Assembly (NCBI RefSeq): GCF_003696215.1
Contig: NZ_RFFG01000037.1
Location: 16,724 to 80,723 of the forward strand
Length of the DNA stretch: 64,000 nt
Direction of reading: 5' to 3'
Source: Actinomadura harenae
GTDB lineage: Bacteria; Actinomycetota; Actinomycetes; Streptosporangiales; Streptosporangiaceae
Shown here: positions 42,051 to 49,272 of the stretch, in pieces
Numbering within the stretch: the stretch's first letter is position 1
Layout: each line of letters starts with the position of its first letter
Notes under the pieces: model-generated
The model's input: the letters and a program-made list of their open reading frames with translations, nothing else
What the model was told of the DNA's origin: nothing
Databases searched by the model: none
Program-made: the position numbers and the translations under genes

Positions 42051-42584
42051 TTAGGGGTGGGGGTGCCACTCCTGGGACAGGAGGCCGTAGAGCTCGTCGT
42101 TGTGGAAGGTGCCGTTGGCGTAGAAGGAGTTGCGGAGGGTGCCTTCGTGGGTGAAGCCGACGCGGTCGGCGGCGGTTCTCATCGCGATGTTGTCGGTGAG
42201 GGTCTCCAGGGCGATGCGGTTGAGACCGCGGGTGACGAAGCCGTAGTGGCAGAGGGTGCGTACGACGTCGGTGGAGAGGCTTCGGCCCCGGAAGGCGGGG
42301 AGGAGGGTCATGCCGATGTGGGCCGAGCGGCTGTGCAGGTCGATGCCCCAGAGGACGGCCGCGCCCGCCAGGTCCCCGGACGCCAGGTCGACGATGGAGA
42401 AGTCCGCGGCGGTCAGGTCGTCCGGGTCGCGGATCGCGAAGGGGGAGTCCTCCACACCGAGGGGACGCCAGGGGCGCGTGTCGGCGCGGGAGCGGGTCTC
42501 GACGTCGTTGTGCAGTTCCTCGTGAAGGACGGGGACGTCGGCTTCGTGGCGGGCGCGGAGCCCGATCTTCTCGCCTCGGATCAT
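42051..42584 (-). CDS. GNAT-family N-acetyltransferase (RimJ/RimL-like)
   Basis: A 177-residue acetyltransferase of the RimJ/RimL/SpeG style. It has IGLRARHEADVPVLHEEL, FSIVDLASGDLAGAAVLWGID, AHIGMTLLPAFRGRSLSTDVVRTL (acetyl-CoA loop) and LNRIALETLTDNIAMRTAADRVGF. The substrate may be a protein N-terminus or a small amine. It lies just downstream of the signal peptidase gene of the peptide cluster, on the same strand with a 31-nt gap, so transcriptional linkage is possible but a functional link is not shown. Confidence 0.85.
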   Translation of the reverse strand: MIRGEKIGLRARHEADVPVLHEELHNDVETRSRADTRPWRPLGVEDSPFAIRDPDDLTAADFSIVDLASGDLAGAAVLWGIDLHSRSAHIGMTLLPAFRGRSLSTDVVRTLCHYGFVTRGLNRIALETLTDNIAMRTAADRVGFTHEGTLRNSFYANGTFHNDELYGLLSQEWHPHP

Positions 42585-42615
42585 GCTCCTTGGTATCCGA
42601 GGCGAGCACGGATGA

Positions 42616-43041
42616 TCAAGCGGATCTCCGGTGGACCCGGGTCAGCAGCACCCCGACGACGCGGGACCTCCGGACGTGGCCGAAGTGGCGGGAGTCGTAG
42701 CTGGACGGGCGGTTGTCGCCGAGGACGATGACGGTGTCCGGCGGGACGGTCGTCCCGGCCAGGGACTTCATGTCGATCTCGGACCACTCCTTGGGCACCT
42801 GGTCGCCCGTCACCGCCACGGTGCGCTTCAGGAGCAGGACGTCGTGGTCGGAGAGCAGCAGGGTGATCTGGCCCCGGCGGGCGCGCCGGGTGCGGCGGAT
42901 CAGGACGCGGTCGCCCGAGTGCAGGGACGGTTCCATGCTGTCGCCGTCCACGGTGGTGAGGATCAGGTTCCGGCGGGCCGCCACCGTCCCGGCGGCGACG
43001 GCGGCGGTCAGGGCGCCGAGGGTCAGGAGGGTCCGGGTCAT
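42616..43041 (-). CDS. S26-family signal peptidase of the cysteine-rich peptide cluster
   Basis: A 141-residue type I signal peptidase-like protein. It has one N-terminal membrane helix (about 3-22), catalytic Ser35 in VDGDSMEPSL, the general-base Lys72 in LLLKRTVAVTGD and the box E motif LGDNRPSSYDSRHFG. It is much shorter than housekeeping SipA-type enzymes. ATG 43041 overlaps the ABC transporter stop (ATGA). The two precursor peptides upstream carry an A-S-A motif before the first cysteine, the natural cleavage signal for this enzyme class, so they are its likely substrates. Confidence 0.9.
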   Translation of the reverse strand: MTRTLLTLGALTAAVAAGTVAARRNLILTTVDGDSMEPSLHSGDRVLIRRTRRARRGQITLLLSDHDVLLLKRTVAVTGDQVPKEWSEIDMKSLAGTTVPPDTVIVLGDNRPSSYDSRHFGHVRRSRVVGVLLTRVHRRSA

Positions 43042-44906
43042 GGGGTGGTCGCCTCCTGGTAGCCGCTGGCCTGGAGGCGGAAGAGGCGGGCGTAGCCGCC
43101 GTCCGCCGCCAGGAGCGTGTCGTGGGTGCCTTCTTCGGTGATGCGCCCCTCTTCCAGGACGACCACCCGGTCGGCGTCGCGGACGGCGCTGAGGCGGTGG
43201 GAGATGAGCAGGCTGGTGCTGCCGCGGCGGTGCTCGCGCATGAGGGCGTGGACCTCGTGCTCGGCCTCGGGGTCGAGGCCGGAGCTCGGCTCGTCCAGGA
43301 TCATCAGGTCACGGTTCTCGCGGACGAGGGCGCGCGCGAGGGCGAGGCGCTGCCACTGGCCACCGGACAGGACGACGCCGGTCGCGGAGTCGTCGCCGAG
43401 GGCGAACATCCTGGTCAGGGACGTGTCGTAGCCCTTCGGCAGGGCGGCGAGGCGGTCGTGGACGCCCGCGCGGGTCGCGGCGCGTTCGAGGCGGGACGCG
43501 TCGTCCAGGGCGGTGAGGTCGCCGACCGCGATGTTGTCGCGGGCGGACATCTCGTAGTTCATGTGGTCCTGGAACACGGCGCTGACGCGGTCGCGCAGCT
43601 TCTCCGGCGGGATGTCGCGGAGGTCCTCGCCGTCCCAGAGGATCCGGCCGCGGACCGGGTCGTACATCCGGCAGAGGAGTTTGACGAGGGTGCTCTTGCC
43701 CGCGCCGTTCAGGCCGACGAGCGCGACGGCGTCGCCGTGCGGGATCGTCAGGTCGAGGCCGCGGAACACCCACGGCAGGTCGTCGCCGTACCGGAACCAC
43801 ACGTCGCGGAACTCGATGCCGCGGCGCAGCGGCGGCGCCTCGCCGGTCTCGGCGCGGGGCAGGTCGGACGGCGCGCGGACGACGGCGACGTAGTGCGTGA
43901 ACGCGAGCAGGCGGGCCTGGCCTCCGGCGACCGCGGCGGTCAGGGCCGCGAGCGAGGTCTGGACACCGGCGACGGCGGCGAGGAACATCGCGACGTCGCC
44001 GACGCTGAGCGTGCCGTGCCGGGCCGCGTTCGCCGCCCACCACAGGCCGCCGCCCGCGACGAGCGCGCCGAGCGCGGTGAGGCCGCCCTGGGCGCGGAGT
44101 TCCCGCAGGTCCATGCGGCGTTGCGCGGCGTTGGCGCCACGCCGTTCGGTGAGCATGCGGCCGCGCAGGAACGCGCCGATGCCGAACAGGCGGATCTCGG
44201 TCGCGGGCGACGTGCCGGTGAGTAGCTGGCTGTAGAAGAACTCGCGGCGGTGGTGGTGCTCGATGTCCCACTCCATGGCCGTCCGGCGCCGGGTCAGCAG
44301 GATCTCGGCGACGAGCGCGGGCAGCGCGGCGGCGAGGACCAGGCCGGTCATCGCCGGGCTGAGCACCAGCAGCGAGCCGAGGAACCCGGTCAGGGACACG
44401 ACGCCGCCGAGCAGGCCGCCGAGGCCGTCCACGATCTCCGGGACGCGGCGGACGCCGTCCTGGGCGAGCCGCAGCCGGTCCTGGTAGGCGGGGTCCTCGA
44501 AGGAGCGCAGGCCGACCTGGCGTTCGGCGGCGGCGAACAGCCGGTCGGTGCCGGTCAGGCTCGCGGCGCGTCCGATCTGCCCACGCGCGTACCGCGAGAC
44601 CGAGGGCAGTGCGGCGGCGGCGAACCCGGCGGCGGCGAGGCCGAGCGCGAGGCCCCCGACCGGGGCGTTCCCGCCGGTCAGCCGGTCGATGACCAGTTTG
44701 GTCAGCCAGGCCGTGATGATCGGAGCGGCGGAGGTGGCGACCACCACGGCCAGGTAGAGGGGAACCTCGGCGGGCGAGGCCCGGAACATGAGCGCGATCG
44801 CCTCGGCGGCGGACGCCCGCAGCTCCCGCACGCCGAACCTCCTCGCGTTCGGGTCGTCCTGCGCGTTCGTCTCGTTCTCGGCGTTCGTCTCGTTCTCGGC
44901 GGTCAT
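43038..44906 (-). CDS. ABC exporter (membrane plus ATPase) of the cysteine-rich peptide cluster
   Basis: A 622-residue half-transporter. After a short NETNAENETN-type repeat at the N-terminus, six membrane helices span about 45-345. The nucleotide-binding domain has Walker A in GLNGAGKSTLVKLL, a VFQDHMNYEMSARDNIAVG Q-loop region, the signature LSGGQWQRLALARAL and Walker B LMILDEPSSGLDP. There is no N-terminal C39 peptidase domain, so leader removal must be separate, consistent with the adjacent S26 peptidase. It overlaps the thioredoxin gene before it and the peptidase gene after it by four bases each. Confidence 0.92.
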   Translation of the reverse strand: MTAENETNAENETNAQDDPNARRFGVRELRASAAEAIALMFRASPAEVPLYLAVVVATSAAPIITAWLTKLVIDRLTGGNAPVGGLALGLAAAGFAAAALPSVSRYARGQIGRAASLTGTDRLFAAAERQVGLRSFEDPAYQDRLRLAQDGVRRVPEIVDGLGGLLGGVVSLTGFLGSLLVLSPAMTGLVLAAALPALVAEILLTRRRTAMEWDIEHHHRREFFYSQLLTGTSPATEIRLFGIGAFLRGRMLTERRGANAAQRRMDLRELRAQGGLTALGALVAGGGLWWAANAARHGTLSVGDVAMFLAAVAGVQTSLAALTAAVAGGQARLLAFTHYVAVVRAPSDLPRAETGEAPPLRRGIEFRDVWFRYGDDLPWVFRGLDLTIPHGDAVALVGLNGAGKSTLVKLLCRMYDPVRGRILWDGEDLRDIPPEKLRDRVSAVFQDHMNYEMSARDNIAVGDLTALDDASRLERAATRAGVHDRLAALPKGYDTSLTRMFALGDDSATGVVLSGGQWQRLALARALVRENRDLMILDEPSSGLDPEAEHEVHALMREHRRGSTSLLISHRLSAVRDADRVVVLEEGRITEEGTHDTLLAADGGYARLFRLQASGYQEATTP

Positions 44907-45451
44907 CGCCGGTTTCCGGACGCCGGGACGGAGAGGGTGTGGAGCGGGAGCTCGTGCATGCGGGCGCCGCTTCCGGTGATACGACCGTCCTCACCGAGGA
45001 GGTAGAGCGCGGGCGTCCACTCGTTCTGGAACGCGCGCGCGACGGGGCCGCCCTTACCGTCGGCCTGGACGACTCGGGCGACCTCCTCCAGCGCCGCGAC
45101 CGTCTCGGGCTCCTCGCCGCTGAAGACGGCGAGGACGTTGTCACGGCCGAGGGTGCGGGCGCGCTCGAGGAAGCTCGGGAGCAGGTCGTGGCAGCCGTCG
45201 CAGTCCGCGGAGAAGAACGCGACCACCCCGGCGGCGTCCTCCCTGGTCACCGGCTCGTCCCGGGTGGTGACGGCGCTGAACTCGGGGACCGTGGCGCCGG
45301 GCTTGAGGGCGAACAGGTCGCCCGCGCCCGGGACCGTCCGAGGGCCCGCGGCGGCGTCCGCGCGCATTCGGCGAAGAATGCCGAACGTGAGCAGGAGGTT
45401 CAACACCGACAGGACGGCGAAGAGGACGACCGCGGCCACCAGATAAGGCAT
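44903..45451 (-). CDS. Membrane-anchored thioredoxin-like protein 1
   Basis: A 182-residue protein with an N-terminal membrane helix (about 3-26, YLVAAVVLFAVLSVLNLLL) and a TlpA/peroxiredoxin-like thioredoxin fold. The redox motif is FFSADCDGCHDLLP, Cys84-x-x-Cys87. The cis-proline region is NEWTPALYLLGEDG. The fold is expected outside the membrane, where it could form or shuffle disulfides in the exported peptides. It is nearly identical over long stretches to the protein at 46093-46641 and overlaps the ABC gene by ATGA. Confidence 0.9.
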   Translation of the reverse strand: MPYLVAAVVLFAVLSVLNLLLTFGILRRMRADAAAGPRTVPGAGDLFALKPGATVPEFSAVTTRDEPVTREDAAGVVAFFSADCDGCHDLLPSFLERARTLGRDNVLAVFSGEEPETVAALEEVARVVQADGKGGPVARAFQNEWTPALYLLGEDGRITGSGARMHELPLHTLSVPASGNRR

Positions 45452-45512
45452 TATCAGTCCCTGACAATGAGGTCGATGGAAAGATGGATCACGCCGGCGC
45501 GTTTTCCGGGAT

Positions 45513-45544
45513 CCGGGCGGGACGCGGCGCCACGTCCCACCCGG
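45513..45544 (-). terminator. Attenuator hairpin between peptide 1 and thioredoxin 1
   Basis: The 12-bp stem CCGGGTGGGACG / CGTCCCGCCCGG on the minus strand, with one G-U pair and an 8-nt loop, lies 28 nt after the precursor stop. It could reduce read-through so that the peptide is made in excess of the export genes. Confidence 0.65.
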
Positions 45545-45572
45545 CCTCGCTCACACGGTGATCACGCGAGGA

Positions 45573-45740
45573 TCAGCAGGAGCCGATGTACGTCCACTCG
45601 CAGCCGCTGTCCAGGCAGCAGAAGCGGAACCAGTAACCGGGGTGTCCGCCGGCGTTGCAGAAGTAGCCGGTGCTGCACGCGGACGCCTCGACCTTGTTCG
45701 GCACGATGCGGTTGAGGAAGCGGTCGACGAGACGGCTCAT
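45573..45740 (-). CDS. Six-cysteine secreted peptide precursor 1 (knottin-like spacing)
   Basis: A 55-residue precursor. Residues 1-21 (MSRLVDRFLNRIVPNKVEASA) form an amphipathic, non-hydrophobic leader ending in A-S-A. The core (22-55) has cysteines at 22, 28, 41, 42, 47 and 55, that is C-X5-C-X12-CC-X4-C-X7-C. Aromatic and glycine residues (STGYF, GGHPGYWFRF, EWTYIGS) fill the loops. AAAAGGAG stands six bases before ATG 45740. The gene precedes a thioredoxin, an ABC exporter and an S26 peptidase. No RiPP-modifying enzyme is nearby, so disulfides are the likely only modification. I do not recognise a named family. Confidence 0.85.
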   Translation of the reverse strand: MSRLVDRFLNRIVPNKVEASACSTGYFCNAGGHPGYWFRFCCLDSGCEWTYIGSC

Positions 45741-46092
45741 GGCGCTCTCCTTTTCGTGGCATCCTCCGGAAATTCACCGGGAAAGCGAACGGGCACCGGC
45801 CGTGCGCGCGCACTTTCGCGACCGGCGCCCCTTTCCCGAAAACTCCCGGTTCTTCGGGGCAGCTCCAGTAACCGATGCCGATCCGTTCCAGGCAAGTCCC
45901 CGGATCCCCGATCGGGGCCGGTTTGTGAGATCCTGCCCAACGCCCTGGCAAGGGTGATCAACTTTTCCCGTATACGCGGCGAACAACGGCGCCGCTCCCG
46001 CCGGAATCGAAACCGTCACGCAACGGAAGGTGACTCCCCTTGGCCGCCGGGACATCCGGCCGGATTGGCGGACAAAACGCCCTTGCGCGTGG
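45741..46092. other. Leader/promoter region of peptide 1 and duplication junction
   Basis: The part up to about 45970 is similar to the region upstream of peptide 2. The part at 46016-46096 is a leftover frame starting MTTRKGVLSANPAG at the ATG that overlaps the thioredoxin 2 stop. Its first two codons match the start of the ABC gene, after which the sequence diverges. No other gene is seen. Confidence 0.6.
45866..45895 (-). promoter_or_regulatory. Candidate promoter of peptide gene 1
   Basis: On the minus strand TTGCCT (45890-45895) and TTACTG (45866-45871) are separated by 18 bases. The same pair with the same spacing is conserved before peptide gene 2. It predicts a 5' leader of roughly 120 nt. 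Confidence 0.45.
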
Positions 46093-46641
46093 TCATCGCC
46101 GGTTTCCGGACGCCGGGACGGGGAGGGTGTGGAGCGGGAGCTCGTGCATGCGGGCGCCGCTTCCGGTGATGCGGCCGTCCTCGCCGAGGAGGTAGAGCGC
46201 GGGCGTCCACTCGTTCTGGAAGGCGCGGGAGACGGCGCCGCCGTCCCGGTCGGCCTGGACGACGCGGGCGACCTTCTCCAGCTCGGCGACGGTCTCGGGC
46301 TCGTCACCACCGAAGACGGCGAGGACGTTCTCGCGGCCGAGGGCTCCGGCGCGCTCGAGGAAGCTCGGCAGGAGGTCGTGGCAGCCGTCGCAGTCCGCGG
46401 AGAAGAACGCGACCACCCCGGCGGCCGACTCGCGGGTGACCGGCTCGTCCCGGGTGGTGACGGCCTGGAAGTCGGGCACGGTGGCGCCGGGCTTGAGGGC
46501 GAACATGTCGCCCGCGCCCGCCGGCGCCTGGGGACCCGCGGCGGCGTCGGCCCGCATCCGGCGCAGAATACCGAACGTGAGCAGGAGATTCAGCACGGAA
46601 AGGACGCCGAAGAGGACGACCGCGGCCACCAGGTAAGGCAT
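46093..46641 (-). CDS. Membrane-anchored thioredoxin-like protein 2
   Basis: A 182-residue paralogue of the protein at 44903-45451, with the same membrane helix, the same Cys84-Asp-Gly-Cys87 motif and an identical C-terminus (HTLPVPASGNRR versus HTLSVPASGNRR). Differences cluster around residues 38-72 and 100-135. Its stop overlaps an ATG, but instead of an ABC transporter only a 26-codon frame follows. It is probably a duplicate serving peptide 2. Confidence 0.9.
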   Translation of the reverse strand: MPYLVAAVVLFGVLSVLNLLLTFGILRRMRADAAAGPQAPAGAGDMFALKPGATVPDFQAVTTRDEPVTRESAAGVVAFFSADCDGCHDLLPSFLERAGALGRENVLAVFGGDEPETVAELEKVARVVQADRDGGAVSRAFQNEWTPALYLLGEDGRITGSGARMHELPLHTLPVPASGNRR

Positions 46642-46730
46642 TGTCAGTTCCTCGCGAAAGGTTGAAGATTTGATCGTCGGGCGGATGCGGGGCGCCGATT
46701 CCGGCGGGCCGGCAGCCGTCCTTCAGAGCG

Positions 46731-46762
46731 CCGGGCGGGGCGCGTCACCGCACCCCGCCCGG
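46731..46762 (-). terminator. Attenuator hairpin between peptide 2 and thioredoxin 2
   Basis: CCGGGCGGGG and CCCCGCCCGG (46731-46740, 46753-46762) form a perfect 10-bp stem that extends inward with mispairs. It lies 27 nt after the precursor stop, the same position as in copy 1. Confidence 0.65.
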
Positions 46763-46789
46763 TCGGCTCACGCCGAGATCACTTCAGGA

Positions 46790-46957
46790 TCAGCAGCTGC
46801 CGACGTACGACCACTCGCAGCCCGTCTGCGTGCAGCAGAAGCGGAACCAGTAGCCGGGACGACCGGCGGAGTTACAGAAGTAGCTGGAGCTGCAGGCGGA
46901 CGCCTCGGCCTTGTTGGGAACGATGCGGTCCAGAACGCGGTCGACGAGACGGCTCAT
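46790..46957 (-). CDS. Six-cysteine secreted peptide precursor 2 (knottin-like spacing)
   Basis: A 55-residue paralogue of precursor 1. The leader is MSRLVDRVLDRIVPNKAEASA and the core again has cysteines at 22, 28, 41, 42, 47 and 55. Core differences lie in the loops: SSSYF for STGYF, SAGRPGYW for AGGHPGYW, TQTG for LDSG and SYVGS for TYIGS. The conserved leader and variable loops are what is expected of bioactive peptides sharing one export route. AAAAGGAG stands six bases before ATG 46957. The target is unknown; it may be an antimicrobial, inhibitor or signal. Confidence 0.85.
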   Translation of the reverse strand: MSRLVDRVLDRIVPNKAEASACSSSYFCNSAGRPGYWFRFCCTQTGCEWSYVGSC

Positions 46958-47312
46958 GACACTCTCCTTTTCGCTGTGTCGCCCGAGAATTGACGGAGAA
47001 AGTAAACAGGCGTCGACCGAGCGCGCGCTTGGTTATTGCGGCCGGCGCCACTTTCCCGGAAACTCCCGGACTTTCGTGGGGCAGCTCTAGTAACGGGCGT
47101 CGGCGCGGTTTCCGCAAGTACCTTGATCATCTTCCGGGCGCGGTTTGTGAGGTCCTGCCGACCGCCACCGGCGAACATGATCAACTTTGCATGTTTGCCC
47201 AGGACCGATTCGCGCGTCCGTACCGCCGGCGGAGCCGGGCCGCGACAGCCGGTGATCATCTTCCGGACGCCGCCGCGTCACCCTCACGGCACCGCCGCGT
47301 CACCGTCCGTCG
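46958..47312. other. Leader/promoter region of peptide 2
   Basis: About 230 nt upstream of the precursor is similar to the copy-1 leader, including a CCGGGAGTTT...CGGGAAAG block and a GTTGATCA site further upstream (near 47178). Beyond about 47190 the similarity ends. I see no gene. Confidence 0.55.
47088..47117 (-). promoter_or_regulatory. Candidate promoter of peptide gene 2
   Basis: TTGCGG (47112-47117) and TTACTA (47088-47093) are spaced by 18 bases on the minus strand, matching copy 1. Confidence 0.45.
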
Positions 47313-47972
47313 TCAGGGGCGCGGCGCGTCGAGGCCGAAGAGCGGGAGACAGGGCTCCAGGCCGTCGATCTCGACCGGGACGGGCGGGGTCCAGTGGTCG
47401 CGTTCGAGGCGCACGCGGCGCCCCTCCACCCGGACGCCCTGGACGACATGGCGGTCGACGCCGTCCGGGCGGTAGCCGAGCTTGCGGGAGACGCCCAGCG
47501 ACGCCTCGTTGTCCGCGTGGGCGCTGGAGACGGCGTCCAGGGCGTCCAGACCCGCGAACGCCAGGTGCAGGACGGCGGCGCGCATCTCGGTGCCGATGCC
47601 CTGCCCGTGGTGCCTCCGGCCCACCCATGACCACGTGGACACCTCGCGCTTGACCGCGAACCGCGTCGCGTCGAGCCCCTGCGTCCCGACGACCTCGCCG
47701 TCCCGCAGGACGACCAGCCCGAGGGACCAGTCATCGGGCTTCCACCGGCCCAGCAACCGCCAGTGGTGCAGCACGACGAACCGGGCGAGCTCGACGGGCG
47801 GCGCGTCCGACCAGCCGCTCACGAACGGCATCACGCCCGGATCGTGGATGCCGTCCACGGCCAGCTCGGCCAGGGACGCCAGGTGCTCATCGGACGGAAG
47901 CCGCAGCTCCAGCCGGGGCGTGCGGACACGCAGGGACAGCAGGGGAAAGTGGTCGGCCAGCATGCGTCCCAT
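47313..47972 (-). CDS. GNAT-family N-acetyltransferase
   Basis: A 219-residue acetyltransferase. It has TPRLELRLPSDEHLASLAEL, WSLGLVVLRDGEVVGTQGL, the acetyl-CoA loop VGRRHHGQGIGTEMRAAVL, and AVSSAHADNEASLGVSRKLGYRPDG. The length and order fit RimJ/RimL-type enzymes. The substrate is unknown. It lies upstream of the peptide cluster in the same orientation, separated by the conserved leader region, so it is probably independent. Confidence 0.85.
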   Translation of the reverse strand: MGRMLADHFPLLSLRVRTPRLELRLPSDEHLASLAELAVDGIHDPGVMPFVSGWSDAPPVELARFVVLHHWRLLGRWKPDDWSLGLVVLRDGEVVGTQGLDATRFAVKREVSTWSWVGRRHHGQGIGTEMRAAVLHLAFAGLDALDAVSSAHADNEASLGVSRKLGYRPDGVDRHVVQGVRVEGRRVRLERDHWTPPVPVEIDGLEPCLPLFGLDAPRP

Positions 47973-48035
47973 CGTGACCGCGCCCGCCCACTCCGGTCAG
48001 CCGGTTCTCCTCCGCCACCCGGCCCGCGCGGACGC

Positions 48036-48719
48036 TCAGTCCGGGCAGGGACGCTGCCGCAGCATCGGCGGACGCAGCTGCTCCGCGTCGCCCCGCGTGT
48101 ACAGCTGCGCGGGACGGCCGCCGTCCCGCGTCGTCGTGCGGCCCGTCGGGATGAGGAAGCGGTCGGCGCCGGTCACCTTGCGGTGGAAGTTGCGCGGGTC
48201 GAGCGGCGTGCCCCACACGATCTCGTAGACCCGGCGCAGCTCGGCGACGGTGAACTCGGGCGGCGCGAACGCGGCGGCGAGGGAGGTGTACTCGAGCTTC
48301 GCGCGGGCGCGCTCCACGCCGTCCAGCAGGATGCGGCGGTGGTCGAACGCGGCCCGGTCGCGGTGCACCAGGTCGTCCACCGGCTTCCAGAGCACCTGCG
48401 CGCGGCTGGAGGCGGGCAGGTCCGGGGCGAGGCCGAGGTAGGCGACGCTGACGACGCGCTGCCGGGGGTCGCGGTCCGGGTAGCCGTAGGTGGCGAGCTG
48501 CTCCAGATGGATGCGCACGTCGGCGAGCCCGGCGCGCTCGGCCATCAACCGGGACGCGGCGGCGGGCAGGTCCTCATCGAGCTGGATGAAGCCGCCGGGC
48601 ATCGACCACGCGCCGTCGTACGGATCCCGGTCGCGCCGCCACACCAGCGCGCTCAGCCGCTGCTCCCGGACGGTGAGGACGACGAGATCGACGGAGACGG
48701 CGAGCCGGGGCACGGACAT
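48036..48719 (-). CDS. NrtR-like Nudix regulator with C-terminal winged helix
   Basis: A 227-residue protein. The Nudix domain (about 1-135) contains WSMPGGFIQLDEDLPAAAS followed by RLMAERAGL. Compared with the Nudix box GX5EX7REUXEEXGU, the RE pair reads RL and EE reads ER, so hydrolysis is doubtful. The C-terminal part (about 140-215) has EYTSLAAAFAPPEFTVAELRRVYEIVWG and NFHRKV, the winged-helix pattern of NrtR regulators of NAD metabolism. No NAD genes are adjacent. Ligand and targets are inferred only. Confidence 0.8.
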   Translation of the reverse strand: MSVPRLAVSVDLVVLTVREQRLSALVWRRDRDPYDGAWSMPGGFIQLDEDLPAAASRLMAERAGLADVRIHLEQLATYGYPDRDPRQRVVSVAYLGLAPDLPASSRAQVLWKPVDDLVHRDRAAFDHRRILLDGVERARAKLEYTSLAAAFAPPEFTVAELRRVYEIVWGTPLDPRNFHRKVTGADRFLIPTGRTTTRDGGRPAQLYTRGDAEQLRPPMLRQRPCPD

Positions 48720-48776
48720 GCCACGAACGTTATCCGGGTCACGCGCTCCGTGGGACCTTCTCTGTACGGAGGGCGA

Positions 48777-49208
48777 TCACCCCTCCCTCTCCCCCTCCGG
48801 GTCGCCCTCCTGCTCGCCCTCCTGCTTGGGCGGGAGGTGCGCGACGACGGCGTCCAGCAGGTCCCAGCCGTCGAGGTCCAGGGCCGACGCGGCGTCCCAG
48901 CCGTGCTCGACCGCCGCGTCCAGGATCGCCCGCGCGACGGACGGAAGGTGCAGGTTCAGGGACACGTCGTCCGCCGCGCGCCAGATCAGGCCGTCGTGCA
49001 TCGGGTAGCCGTCGTTGACGTGCAGGCCGGGCCCCGGCCGGAACGTGACCCGAAGGACACGGCCGCGCCGGTCCTCGCGGGCGATCCGCACGACCTCGCG
49101 GCAGGTGTCCGGGGCGCCCCGCGTGTGGACGTGCCCGGACCACCAGCGGTACGTGTCCGCGCCGACCTTGAGCGAGCGGATCCTGCGGTGCGTCAACAGG
49201 CTCACCAC
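48777..49208 (-). CDS. Hypothetical protein with acidic/glycine tail
   Basis: A 143-residue cytosolic protein with no family I can name. It begins MVSLLTHRRIRSLKVGADTY, has VLRVTFRPGPGLHVND, LIWRAADDVSLNLHLPSVARAILDAAVEHG and WDLLDAVVAHLPP, and ends with a Glu/Gly repeat (EGEQEGDPEGEREG). The first two codons are both GTG; no good Shine-Dalgarno is present. A strong hairpin lies just upstream, separating it from the flotillin gene. Confidence 0.6.
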   Translation of the reverse strand: MVSLLTHRRIRSLKVGADTYRWWSGHVHTRGAPDTCREVVRIAREDRRGRVLRVTFRPGPGLHVNDGYPMHDGLIWRAADDVSLNLHLPSVARAILDAAVEHGWDAASALDLDGWDLLDAVVAHLPPKQEGEQEGDPEGEREG

Positions 49209-49220
49209 CTGGGGAAAGAG

Positions 49221-49258
49221 GCCGGGGCCCGGACGCGTCGCGGCGTCCGGGCCCCGGC
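49221..49258 (-). terminator. Strong terminator after the flotillin gene
   Basis: The perfect 16-bp stem GCCGGGGCCCGGACGC / GCGTCCGGGCCCCGGC has a 6-nt loop. On the minus strand it is followed by CTCTTT. Confidence 0.8.
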
Positions 49259-49272
49259 CGGGGAGGAAGGGG

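Larger units (their letters stand above)
44903..47180. repeat. Tandem duplication of a promoter-peptide-hairpin-thioredoxin unit
   Basis: Two units of about 1.1-1.2 kb lie head to tail: roughly 44903-45975 and 46093-47180. Gene order, hairpin position, promoter motifs and most coding residues are conserved. The thioredoxin genes are offset by 1190 nt and the peptide genes by 1217 nt. Confidence 0.85.

Noticed and set aside
45573..46957. Lanthipeptide or sactipeptide precursors
   Set aside because: No LanB, LanC, LanM or radical-SAM gene is nearby, whereas thioredoxins are; disulfide-rich peptides fit better.
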